From: Flavobacteriaceae bacterium
GTDB taxonomy: Bacteria > Bacteroidota > Bacteroidia > Flavobacteriales > Flavobacteriaceae
Reading direction: 5' to 3'
Assembly (NCBI GenBank): GCA_013214275.1
Contig: JABSPP010000112.1
Span: forward strand, 1 to 6,046
DNA length: 6,046 nt
The notes under the pieces are model-generated. The model worked only from the letters and a program-made list of their open reading frames with translations, was not told the DNA's origin and did not search any database. The position numbers and the translations under genes are program-made. Shown here in pieces: positions 1 to 6,033 of this stretch (position 1 is its first letter; each line of letters starts with the position of its first letter).

Positions 1-1275
1 AGTCTGGCAAGACTTCAAACTCAAACAAAGGAAAGAACCAAATTAATATTGAACAACAAAAAATTTACTGTTACACAAATTCGGGTGTTTGGGACAGAAA
101 ATTACACCTCAGCGTTTGTCAGAGGAAAGTTAAAGATTCGTGTAGGTGATCTAATTTCTCGCTTAGAGTTAGACGAACGGATCAATTTTCTAGCTGCTAC
201 AGATAATTACACTAAAATTGATTATAAGGTAAAAAATGGAGAACTTGATTTTTTTGTAACCGAGAAAAAGCAAAAGTCAGAGATTCGATTAGGAGCTCAT
301 TATGACGACTTGTACAAATCGGCTCTGTTGGTAAGTTACGTGCACAAGAGGCTCCTCGTTAAAAATGACGAACTCTCTCTGGACATGATCATAGGTGACC
401 ACGTTCGATTTAACGCGAACTATTTTGTTGATAATGGACTCTATACTAGTTTTGGTATCAACACTCGTTATAACCATTTCAAAACCAGTAGTGGTTTTAG
501 CTTTAAAGACGATCTAAATGTCAACCAAATCGAACTCAACTACAGCGATATAACCACGGAAGCATTTCTTCAATCTGTCTTTGGAAGAAAATTTGCTGTA
601 GGTGTTGGGGTTGAACTTAAAAATCTACAGATCAATACAGAAACATTAACAGAACAAAACAACAGCCGTATCACATTTGATAATAGTAATTATTGTAGCT
701 TGAATACTTATCTAAAGCTAGATTCTTATGATGATCCTGTCTTCCCTAGTAAGGGATTTTATGCTGATGTTGGTGGGAAGTGGTACGCTCTTTCCTCTGA
801 TTATTTGAATAACTTTAATCCTTTTGTTCAACTTGGAGGAGAAGTAGGCTTTGCAACGACCTTATGGAAAAGGTGGACATTCCAATATACCAACAATGCA
901 GGTTTTACATTTCAAAGACCAACTTCAGAAGTATTTGATTTTTATCTAGGTGGATATAATCAGAATTACATCAACACTTTTATCCCTATGTATGGATACG
1001 ATTTTGCACAAGTCTCTGGAAGATCGTATTTAAAATCAGAATTTCATGTACGGTATAGACTTACAAATAATGGCTTTGCATCTTTTATCGCCAATTACGC
1101 AAGGGTTGATGATCATGTGTTTAGCAATTTGAATGCTCTTTTTAAGGATGTATTGTCTGGTTATGCCTTTGGCTATGGCTTGGATACTGTTGTAGGACCT
1201 ATTGAATTAAAATATAGCTGGTCTCCTGAAAACAGAAAAAAATACTGGCTATTTAACCTAGGTTTTTGGTTCTAA
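1..1275 (+). CDS. Patatin-like phospholipase family protein, C-terminal POTRA-like and outer-membrane beta-barrel part (5' partial)
   Basis: The frame is open from base 1 to the TAA at 1273-1275 (424 codons visible), so the gene begins upstream; the TTG at 49 is only an internal leucine codon. Residues about 22-92 look like a POTRA domain (FTVTQIRVFG, then NYTKIDYKV). The rest has the alternating aromatic/polar strands of an Omp85/BamA-type barrel and ends in LFNLGFWF, with the C-terminal phenylalanine typical of barrels inserted by BamA. In flavobacteria this arrangement, including segments like LGAHYDDLYKSALLVSYV and FNANYFVDNGLYTSFG, is the C-terminal half of patatin-like phospholipases, related in plan to PlpD-type (type Vd) proteins. 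The patatin domain with its Ser-Asp dyad would lie upstream and is not visible, so lipase activity is inferred. Alternative: another Omp85 relative without a patatin domain. No strong terminator follows; only short AT-rich hairpins are visible at 1280-1294 and 1296-1305. Confidence 0.8.
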   Translation, partial: SLARLQTQTKERTKLILNNKKFTVTQIRVFGTENYTSAFVRGKLKIRVGDLISRLELDERINFLAATDNYTKIDYKVKNGELDFFVTEKKQKSEIRLGAHYDDLYKSALLVSYVHKRLLVKNDELSLDMIIGDHVRFNANYFVDNGLYTSFGINTRYNHFKTSSGFSFKDDLNVNQIELNYSDITTEAFLQSVFGRKFAVGVGVELKNLQINTETLTEQNNSRITFDNSNYCSLNTYLKLDSYDDPVFPSKGFYADVGGKWYALSSDYLNNFNPFVQLGGEVGFATTLWKRWTFQYTNNAGFTFQRPTSEVFDFYLGGYNQNYINTFIPMYGYDFAQVSGRSYLKSEFHVRYRLTNNGFASFIANYARVDDHVFSNLNALFKDVLSGYAFGYGLDTVVGPIELKYSWSPENRKKYWLFNLGFWF

Positions 1276-1368
1276 TCACCATCATAATTTGATGTTAGCA
1301 TGCTATGACTGTATGTACAAAAGTGTAATCTCAGTCTAAATGTTAATTAATTGTTAAGCAAATGTTAT

Positions 1369-1397
1369 CTAAAAATTTTTTTATTGTAAATTTTTAG
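1369..1397. repeat. Perfect 10-bp inverted repeat just upstream of the -7 box
   Basis: CTAAAAATTT at 1369-1378 is exactly matched by AAATTTTTAG at 1388-1397, with a 9-nt spacer. The second arm ends one base before the -7 box, so the element covers the place where the -33 contact of the promoter would fall. It could be an operator. It could also be an AT-only hairpin ending transcripts of the barrel gene, but it has no GC core and no T-run after the second arm. Confidence 0.6.
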
Positions 1398-1398
1398 T

Positions 1399-1406
1399 TA
1401 CATTTG
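1399..1406 (+). promoter_or_regulatory. Bacteroidota -7 promoter element for the 1439 gene
   Basis: TACATTTG matches the Bacteroidota -7 consensus TAnnTTTG at every fixed base. No TTG is present at the expected -33 spacing, only a T-run near 1376-1382. Transcription would start near 1411-1415, leaving a leader of about 25 nt before the ATG at 1439. That leader has no Shine-Dalgarno sequence, which is usual in this phylum. Confidence 0.6.
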
Positions 1407-1438
1407 TAATGTTAATGTTAATTAAATCTTGATGTAGT

Positions 1439-1789
1439 ATGAAAAAAATAGTATTTATTATTTGTTTATCAGTTGCTTTTACAGTTCAGGCACAAAAAGT
1501 AAAGCCAACTTTTGATCGAGTTGGAGATTTGGTTAAGGCGGTGTATTATTTTGAAGATGGAACTACCTTTAGGCAGGGTTTTTTTAAGGACAATAAGCTA
1601 TCGGGAAAATGGACTGAATTTGATCGAGACGGAAATAAAGTTGCGGTAGGATATTACAAAAACGGAAGAAAGGTAGGAACATGGTTTTATTGGAAAGAAA
1701 ATACTTTGCGACAAGTAGACTACAAGAATAATGCTATTGTTTCAGTAAATACATGGAGAGAAGATACCAAAGTTGCTGCTAATAAATAA
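1439..1789 (+). CDS. Small exported MORN-like repeat protein, function unknown
   Basis: 116 residues. The N-terminus is a classic Sec signal peptide: KK at 2-3, a hydrophobic core at 4-16, and a likely cut after VQA (residue 18). The C9 in the core is not in a lipobox, so a soluble periplasmic or secreted protein is more likely than a lipoprotein. The mature part has two or three imperfect MORN/YwqK-like repeats, G-x-F/Y-K-x-G/N-K-x-x-G-x-W: one at about 48-61 (GFFKDNKLSGKWTEF), one at about 71-85 (GYYKNGRKVGTWFYW) and a weaker third (VDYKNNAIVSVNTW). Such repeats form beta-hairpins; the partner is unknown. Similar flavobacterial proteins have, as I recall, been labelled nicotinic acid mononucleotide adenylyltransferase, but no nucleotidyltransferase motif is present. 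The start is the ATG that yields the complete signal peptide, about 32 nt after the -7 box. It is probably monocistronic: 163 nt separate it from the barrel gene and 159 nt from ileS. Confidence 0.85.
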   Translation: MKKIVFIICLSVAFTVQAQKVKPTFDRVGDLVKAVYYFEDGTTFRQGFFKDNKLSGKWTEFDRDGNKVAVGYYKNGRKVGTWFYWKENTLRQVDYKNNAIVSVNTWREDTKVAANK

Positions 1790-1801
1790 CATCTAATGTA
1801 G

Positions 1802-1885
1802 TTCACATCACAAGTTGATCGAACCTATGTGCTGAAACTTCCTGAGAGGCTGTATCTACAACGTATTCCTCCTAAATTTTCTTAA
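1802..1885 (+). other. Unexplained 27-codon open stretch in the leader region before ileS
   Basis: Between a TAG at 1799 and a TAA at 1883 the frame is open for 27 codons and reads plausibly (...RTYVLKLPERLYLQRIPPKFS). It contains no ATG; the only usual start is GTG at 1829, giving 18 codons. GC is about 43% over 1801-1870 by hand count, well above the other spacers here. It could be a gene remnant, a leader peptide or chance. I do not recognise it. The likely ileS -7 box lies downstream, so this stretch would not be in an ileS transcript started there. Confidence 0.2.
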
Positions 1886-1893
1886 GCTCAAGC

Positions 1894-1924
1894 TTTTCAC
1901 TGTAGACTGAATTCTGTAAATTCG
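1894..1924 (+). promoter_or_regulatory. Probable promoter of ileS and the dksA-like gene
   Basis: TAAATTCG at 1917-1924 matches TAnnTTTG at five of six fixed bases. TTTT at 1894-1897 lies 19 nt upstream, the expected place for the -33 TTTG. Transcription would start near 1930, giving a leader of about 20 nt before the ATG at 1949. That leaves no room for an attenuator or T-box. The match is imperfect but is the best in the 159-nt spacer. Confidence 0.5.
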
Positions 1925-1948
1925 CACTCTTATTAGAAGTTGTAACTT

Positions 1949-4900
1949 ATGAGTGTACGGTTTCCTGAATACAAAGGACTTAACTTACCAAAAATAGCTG
2001 AAGAGCTTTTAGCGTATTGGGAGGAGAATAGCATTTTTGAAAAAAGTGTTTCCTCTCGAGAAGGGAAACCTCCATATGTTTTTTTTGAAGGTCCCCCGTC
2101 TGCCAACGGACTCCCAGGTGTACATCATGTACTTGCTAGAACCATCAAAGATATTTTTCCCCGTTACAAAACGATGAAAGGGTTCCAAGTAAAGCGAAAA
2201 GCCGGTTGGGATACACATGGTTTACCTATTGAATTGGGTGTCGAAAAAGAACTGGGCATCACTAAGGAAGACATTGGTAAGACCATTTCTGTAGAGGAAT
2301 ACAATGCTGCCTGTCGAAAATCTGTAATGCGTTATACAGGAATCTGGAACGATCTCACACAGAAAATGGGGTATTGGGTAAATATGGATGACCCTTATGT
2401 AACCTATGATTCAAAGTATATGGAATCTGTTTGGTGGTTATTAAAACAAATTTATGATAAAAATTTACTTTACAAAGGGTATTCCATACAACCATATTCT
2501 CCTAAAGCAGGAACTGGACTGAGTGCTAATGAGTTAAATCAGCCCGGTACTTACCAAGATACAACCGACACTACAGTGGTTGCACAATTCAAAGTTATTA
2601 ATGAAACGCTTCCTAATTTTTTACAGAACGAAGGGCCCATTCACATCATCGCATGGACGACTACACCGTGGACACTACCGAGTAACACAGCCCTGACCGT
2701 AGGGTCCAAGATTACGTATGTTTTGGTTGAAAGCTACAACCAGTATACTTTTCAACCAATCAAGGTGATTTTAGCAAAAAATCTGGTAGAAAAACAATTT
2801 AATGGTAAATATAAACCAGTTGAAAATCAGGAGCAGTTATCATCTTTTTGCAAAGATGACAAGGAAATTCCATTTATAATTCTGAAAGAATTTACCGGAA
2901 AAGATATGATTGGTATCCGCTATGAGCAATTGTTAGATTATGTTTTACCCTCTAGTCATCCAGAAAATGCATTTCGAGTCATCTCTGGTGATTTTGTGAC
3001 TACTGAAGATGGAACAGGAGTAGTACATACAGCACCAACCTTTGGGGCAGACGACGCTTTGGTAGCCAAACAAGCCAACCCAGAAATACCACCTATGTTA
3101 GTTAGAGATGAAAATGATAACCTAGTCCCATTGGTGGATTTACAGGGACGTTTCAGACCAGAAGTTGGTGAGTTCGCAGGGAAGTATGTGAAAAATGAAT
3201 ATTATACTAATGACACTGCCCCAGAAAAATCTGTGGATGTAGAGATTGCCATCAAACTTAAGATAGAGAATAAGGCCTTTAAGGTTGAAAAATACAAGCA
3301 CAGTTATCCAAATTGCTGGAGAACAGACAAACCTATTCTTTATTATCCTCTGGACTCTTGGTTTATAAAGGTAACTGATGTTAAAAATCGCATGTTTGAG
3401 TTAAATACAACAATTAACTGGAAACCAAAATCAACGGGTGAGGGCCGATTTGGTAATTGGCTATTAAATGCGAATGATTGGAATCTGTCTCGATCGCGTT
3501 ATTGGGGGATCCCTCTACCAATATGGAGGACAGAAGATAAAAAAGAAGAGATCTGCATCGGGTCGGTTAAAGAGTTGAAAGATGAGATGGCAAAAGCTGT
3601 AGATGCAGGAATCATGCGTGAGGACATCTTTGCGTCTTTTGAAGTAGGAAATATGTCAGATGAAAACTATGCCTCCGTAGATCTTCATAAAAATATTGTA
3701 GATCAGATTACATTGGTATCTCCATCGGGAAAACCAATGCATCGTGAAAGTGATCTCATAGATGTATGGTTTGATTCTGGGTCTATGCCTTACGCTCAGT
3801 GGCACTACCCTTTTGAAAACCAAGACCTCATTGAAAAAAATACTGCTTTTCCAGCAAACTTTATTGCTGAAGGAGTTGACCAGACCCGAGGTTGGTTTTA
3901 TACCTTACATGCTATAGGAACCATGGTGTTTGATTCTGTGGCTTACAAAAATGTAGTGTCTAATGGGTTGGTTTTGGATAAAAATGGACAGAAAATGTCT
4001 AAACGGTTGGGAAATGCAGTTGACCCTTTTGAAACTCTAAAAACTCATGGTGCTGATGCAACACGTTGGTATATGATTTCTAATGCTAATCCGTGGGATA
4101 ATTTGAGATTTGATCCCGAAGGTATTGAAGAAGTGAAAAGAAAATTTTTTGGAACACTTTACAATACCTATGCGTTTTTTGCCTTGTATACCAATATCGA
4201 CGGATTTTGTTATCAAGAAAAAGATATTCCGTTAAGAGAGAGATCTGAGTTAGACAGATGGATTTTATCGGAATTACATACTCTAATCAAAAAGGTAGAT
4301 CAATTCTATGCAGCATATGAACCTACAAGAGCTGCTAGAGCAATTTCGGACTTTACTCAAGATTATTTGAGTAATTGGTATGTCCGCCTAAGTAGGAGAA
4401 GATTTTGGAAAGGTGATTATCAACAAGATAAAATAGCTGCTTACCAAACCTTATATGCTTGTTTAGAGACAGTTGCAAAATTAAGTGCGCCTATTGCACC
4501 ATTTTATATGGATCAATTGTACAAGGATTTAAATACTGTAACAAACAAAGAAAACTTTGAGAGCATACATTTATCCCAATTTCCAAAATTTGATACATCA
4601 TACATAGACAAGGCTTTAGAGAGTAAAATGGAAATTGCTCAGACTATTTCTTCATTAACACTTTCATTAAGAGCAAAAGAGAAAATAAAAGTACGTCAGC
4701 CATTACAGAAGATTATGATCCCTGTGGACACTAGAGAACAGCGTGAAAAAATTGCTGCTGTCGCTGAACTAGTCAAACATGAGGTAAATGTAAAAGAAAT
4801 TGAACTATTAGATGATGCTTCGGATATTTTAGTAAAACAAATAAAACCCAATTTTAAAGCTCTTGGCCCGAAGTATGGCAAGAATATGAAATCAATCGCA

Positions 4901-5353
4901 AATGCAGTTAAAGAGTTCACAAAGGATGATATTAATCATATTGAAAAAGTTGGCGAAATCTCTGTTGAAATTGACGAAAAAATGATCACCTTAGAACTTG
5001 CTGATGTGGTTATATCTTCAAAGGATATTGAGGGTTGGCTAGTGGCTAACGAAGGTTCATTGACAGTAGCGCTGGACGTCGTAATTTCTGATAAGTTAAG
5101 GAAAGAAGGAATAGCTCGAGAACTGGTGAATAGAATTCAGAATGCTAGAAAAGATACTGGATTTGAAGTAACTGATAAAATAAAGCTAACTATTTTAAAA
5201 TTTGAACATTTAGAACAATCAATTGAAGCCAACAAAGACTACATTATTAGTGAGACTCTAACAGGAAAACTTGAGTTTACTGATGAACTTCCTGAAGGAA
5301 TCGACGTAGAATTTGATGGTATTAAATCTAAAATATTAATTCAAAAAATGTAA
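1949..5353 (+). CDS. ileS: Isoleucyl-tRNA synthetase, long IleRS2-like type
   Basis: Cytoplasmic class Ia enzyme charging tRNA-Ile with isoleucine using ATP. It has 1134 residues, normal for Bacteroidota. In order: the catalytic fold with FEGPPSANGLPGVHH (46-60), where the HIGH signature reads G57-V-H-H60; GWDTHGLP (86-93); the CP1 editing domain with WTTTPWTLPSN (236-246) and GTGVVHTAPTFGADD (355-369), which hydrolyses Val-tRNA-Ile; WFDSGS (607-612); EGVDQTRGWF (641-650); KMSKR (682-686), the second ATP-binding signature; then the helical anticodon-binding domain with DRWILS (769-774) and LSNWYVRLSRRRFW (807-820). Roughly the last 295 residues contain no cysteine, so the C-terminal zinc finger of E. 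coli-type IleRS is absent. That and the length fit the eukaryote-like IleRS2 group, the group linked to mupirocin tolerance. The ATG at 1949 opens the family-typical N-terminus (FPEYKGLNLPKIAEELLAYW) and has at most a weak AGAAG upstream. No frameshift is seen. The next gene starts 4 nt after the stop. Confidence 0.98.
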   Translation: MSVRFPEYKGLNLPKIAEELLAYWEENSIFEKSVSSREGKPPYVFFEGPPSANGLPGVHHVLARTIKDIFPRYKTMKGFQVKRKAGWDTHGLPIELGVEKELGITKEDIGKTISVEEYNAACRKSVMRYTGIWNDLTQKMGYWVNMDDPYVTYDSKYMESVWWLLKQIYDKNLLYKGYSIQPYSPKAGTGLSANELNQPGTYQDTTDTTVVAQFKVINETLPNFLQNEGPIHIIAWTTTPWTLPSNTALTVGSKITYVLVESYNQYTFQPIKVILAKNLVEKQFNGKYKPVENQEQLSSFCKDDKEIPFIILKEFTGKDMIGIRYEQLLDYVLPSSHPENAFRVISGDFVTTEDGTGVVHTAPTFGADDALVAKQANPEIPPMLVRDENDNLVPLVDLQGRFRPEVGEFAGKYVKNEYYTNDTAPEKSVDVEIAIKLKIENKAFKVEKYKHSYPNCWRTDKPILYYPLDSWFIKVTDVKNRMFELNTTINWKPKSTGEGRFGNWLLNANDWNLSRSRYWGIPLPIWRTEDKKEEICIGSVKELKDEMAKAVDAGIMREDIFASFEVGNMSDENYASVDLHKNIVDQITLVSPSGKPMHRESDLIDVWFDSGSMPYAQWHYPFENQDLIEKNTAFPANFIAEGVDQTRGWFYTLHAIGTMVFDSVAYKNVVSNGLVLDKNGQKMSKRLGNAVDPFETLKTHGADATRWYMISNANPWDNLRFDPEGIEEVKRKFFGTLYNTYAFFALYTNIDGFCYQEKDIPLRERSELDRWILSELHTLIKKVDQFYAAYEPTRAARAISDFTQDYLSNWYVRLSRRRFWKGDYQQDKIAAYQTLYACLETVAKLSAPIAPFYMDQLYKDLNTVTNKENFESIHLSQFPKFDTSYIDKALESKMEIAQTISSLTLSLRAKEKIKVRQPLQKIMIPVDTREQREKIAAVAELVKHEVNVKEIELLDDASDILVKQIKPNFKALGPKYGKNMKSIANAVKEFTKDDINHIEKVGEISVEIDEKMITLELADVVISSKDIEGWLVANEGSLTVALDVVISDKLRKEGIARELVNRIQNARKDTGFEVTDKIKLTILKFEHLEQSIEANKDYIISETLTGKLEFTDELPEGIDVEFDGIKSKILIQKM

Positions 5354-5357
5354 GATA

Positions 5358-5735
5358 ATGGCAGAGTTGAAAACCAGATATTCTGATGATGACTTACAAG
5401 AGTTTAAAGAAATCATCCAAAGAAAAATTGCACGTGCAAAAGAAGACTTGGTATTATTAAAAAGTTCTTACATGAACGGAAGTAATAACGGAACTGATGA
5501 TACATCTCCTCAGTTCAAGTCATTTGAGGAAGGATCGGAAACTATGAGTAAAGAAGCTAACGTTCAATTAGCAATACGTCAAGAAAAATTTATCCGAGAT
5601 CTAAAAAATGCTTTAATTCGTATTGAAAATAAAACCTACGGTATTTGCAGAGTTACTGGAAAACTCATCCAAAAGGAGCGACTTAAACTGGTCCCTCATG
5701 CGACACTTAGCATAGAAGCAAAAAGGAGACAATAA
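5358..5735 (+). CDS. DksA/TraR-family transcription regulator with degenerate zinc finger
   Basis: 125 residues. DksA-family proteins bind the RNA polymerase secondary channel and, with ppGpp in E. coli, retune rRNA and amino-acid promoters. Residues about 9-37 and 60-92 form the two helices of a coiled coil; the tip between them holds SNNGTDDTSPQFKSFEEGSE. The C-terminal part, YGICRVTGKLI...VPHATLSIEAK, aligns with the DksA zinc finger, YGYCESCG...LCIDC. Of the four metal cysteines only C97 remains; the others are T100, S118 and A121. At the tip, the functional Asp and Ala of DksA (DRA) fall opposite E57 and G59 in my hand alignment. I recall flavobacterial homologues sharing this pattern, so it is probably a lineage trait and not decay. 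The ATG lies 4 nt after the ileS stop, with no promoter between, so it is probably cotranscribed and translationally coupled. I give no symbol because equivalence to E. coli dksA is unproven. Confidence 0.92.
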   Translation: MAELKTRYSDDDLQEFKEIIQRKIARAKEDLVLLKSSYMNGSNNGTDDTSPQFKSFEEGSETMSKEANVQLAIRQEKFIRDLKNALIRIENKTYGICRVTGKLIQKERLKLVPHATLSIEAKRRQ

Positions 5736-5764
5736 TCTGAAGTTTTATTATTGTTGCTTTTTTT
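5720..5764 (+). terminator. Intrinsic terminator overlapping the end of the dksA-like gene
   Basis: ACAATAAT at 5729-5736 pairs perfectly with ATTATTGT at 5747-5754 around a 10-nt loop. The stem can extend outward to 5720 and 5763 with one A/G mismatch and two G-U pairs, matching an A-run (5720-5724) to a T7 run (5758-5764). The last four codons and the TAA stop lie inside the 5' arm. The stem is AT-rich, so efficiency is uncertain, but position and T-run fit the end of the ileS unit. Confidence 0.65.
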
Positions 5765-5799
5765 ATGACAACTTATCATTGAGGTAAAGACTTGCAAAC

Positions 5800-5827
5800 T
5801 AAAATGCTACCTACTGGTGGTATTTTA
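5800..5827 (+). other. Strong 12-bp stem-loop, possible second terminator or small-RNA element
   Basis: TAAAATGCTACC at 5800-5811 pairs with GGTGGTATTTTA at 5816-5827 around the loop TACT. Ten pairs are Watson-Crick and two are G-U in + strand RNA; on the - strand those two become A-C mismatches, which favours a + strand RNA. An A-rich 5' arm, a mixed core and a T-rich 3' arm resemble an intrinsic terminator, although the T-run is only four bases. Confidence 0.45.
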
Positions 5828-5884
5828 AAGGCTATGAGTATGAAAATACTAACAACTGTTTTTCTGATTCAGATAGCTTCTTAG
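5804..5884 (+). other. Tiny 26-codon ORF with signal-peptide-like sequence
   Basis: ATG at 5804 to TAG at 5882. The internal ATG at 5840 would give MKILTTVFLIQIAS, which has the charge and hydrophobic core of a Sec signal peptide but stops before any mature part. After the stop, the same frame continues for 11 codons (LYNITSYNTTA) to TAA. It could be a relic of an exported-protein gene or chance. The first ATG lies inside the hairpin at 5800-5827, and no convincing promoter is seen just upstream. Confidence 0.15.
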
Positions 5885-5941
5885 CTTTACAACATTACAT
5901 CATATAATACAACAGCATAAGTAGGCTCTGCTGATTTTCTA

Positions 5942-5962
5942 AGTTATTGATTATAAATAACT
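5942..5962. repeat. 7-bp perfect inverted repeat in AT-rich spacer
   Basis: AGTTATT at 5942-5948 is matched by AATAACT at 5956-5962, with a 7-nt spacer. It lies in DNA of about 13% GC upstream of the possible promoter at 6026. An operator role is inference; chance is likely enough at this composition. Confidence 0.35.
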
Positions 5963-5972
5963 GTAATTTAAT

Positions 5973-5987
5973 TTATTCATTGAATAA
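5973..5987. repeat. 15-base palindrome TTATTCA-T-TGAATAA
   Basis: The two 7-bp arms are exact reverse complements around a central T. The size and symmetry suit a dimeric regulator site, and it lies about 40 bp upstream of the possible promoter at 6026. No regulator can be named from sequence alone. Confidence 0.4.
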
Positions 5988-6025
5988 TTTTAGATTAATT
6001 TCTAGTATAACTGCAAAGGTTTTTG

Positions 6026-6033
6026 TACCTTAC
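6026..6033 (+). promoter_or_regulatory. Possible -7 promoter element for a gene beyond the window
   Basis: TACCTTAC matches TAnnTTTG at four of six fixed bases, preceded by a T-run (6020-6024). No clear TTG lies about 20 nt upstream. Its support is mainly its place after the AT-rich palindromic segment near the window edge. Confidence 0.3.

Larger units (their letters stand above)
1339..1425. repeat. 12-bp direct repeat and clustered TGTTAA hexamers around the promoter of the 1439 gene
   Basis: AATGTTAATTAA occurs exactly at 1339-1350 and again at 1414-1425. TGTTAA hexamers lie at 1341, 1352, 1410 and 1416, all in the same orientation, flanking the -7 box at 1399-1406. The repeat is seen directly. 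A role as binding sites for a regulator is inference, and chance is a real alternative because GC over 1311-1440 is only about 19% by hand count. Confidence 0.5.

Noticed and set aside
49..51. TTG at 49 as the start of the barrel gene
   Set aside because: The frame is open back to base 1, the preceding codons read as normal protein, and a barrel protein starting here would lack a signal peptide; it is an internal leucine in a gene cut by the window edge.
289..477. Minus-strand ORF of 62 codons
   Set aside because: Shadow of the barrel coding frame, with no recognisable domain, promoter or start context.
1280..1305. Terminator after the barrel gene
   Set aside because: CATCA/TGATG and the TAGCATGCTA palindrome are short and not followed by a T-run.
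1439..1789. Nicotinic acid mononucleotide adenylyltransferase
   Set aside because: Labels of this kind occur on similar small proteins, but there is a signal peptide and MORN-like repeats and no nucleotidyltransferase motif, and 116 residues is too short.
1817..1825. tRNA T-arm-like GGTTCGATC on the minus strand
   Set aside because: The flanking 5-base arms do not pair and no acceptor or anticodon stem can be found around it.
1790..1948. T-box or other tRNA-sensing leader for ileS
   Set aside because: No T-box core sequence or antiterminator fold is visible, T-boxes are not expected in this phylum, and the proposed promoter leaves a leader of only about 20 nt.
2009..2218. Minus-strand ORF of 69 codons inside ileS
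   Set aside because: Lies opposite the conserved catalytic core of IleRS, whose conservation explains the open frame.
4696..4920. Minus-strand ORF of 74 codons inside ileS
   Set aside because: Low-complexity shadow (Ser/Thr/Phe-rich) of the Lys/Glu-rich IleRS C-terminal region.
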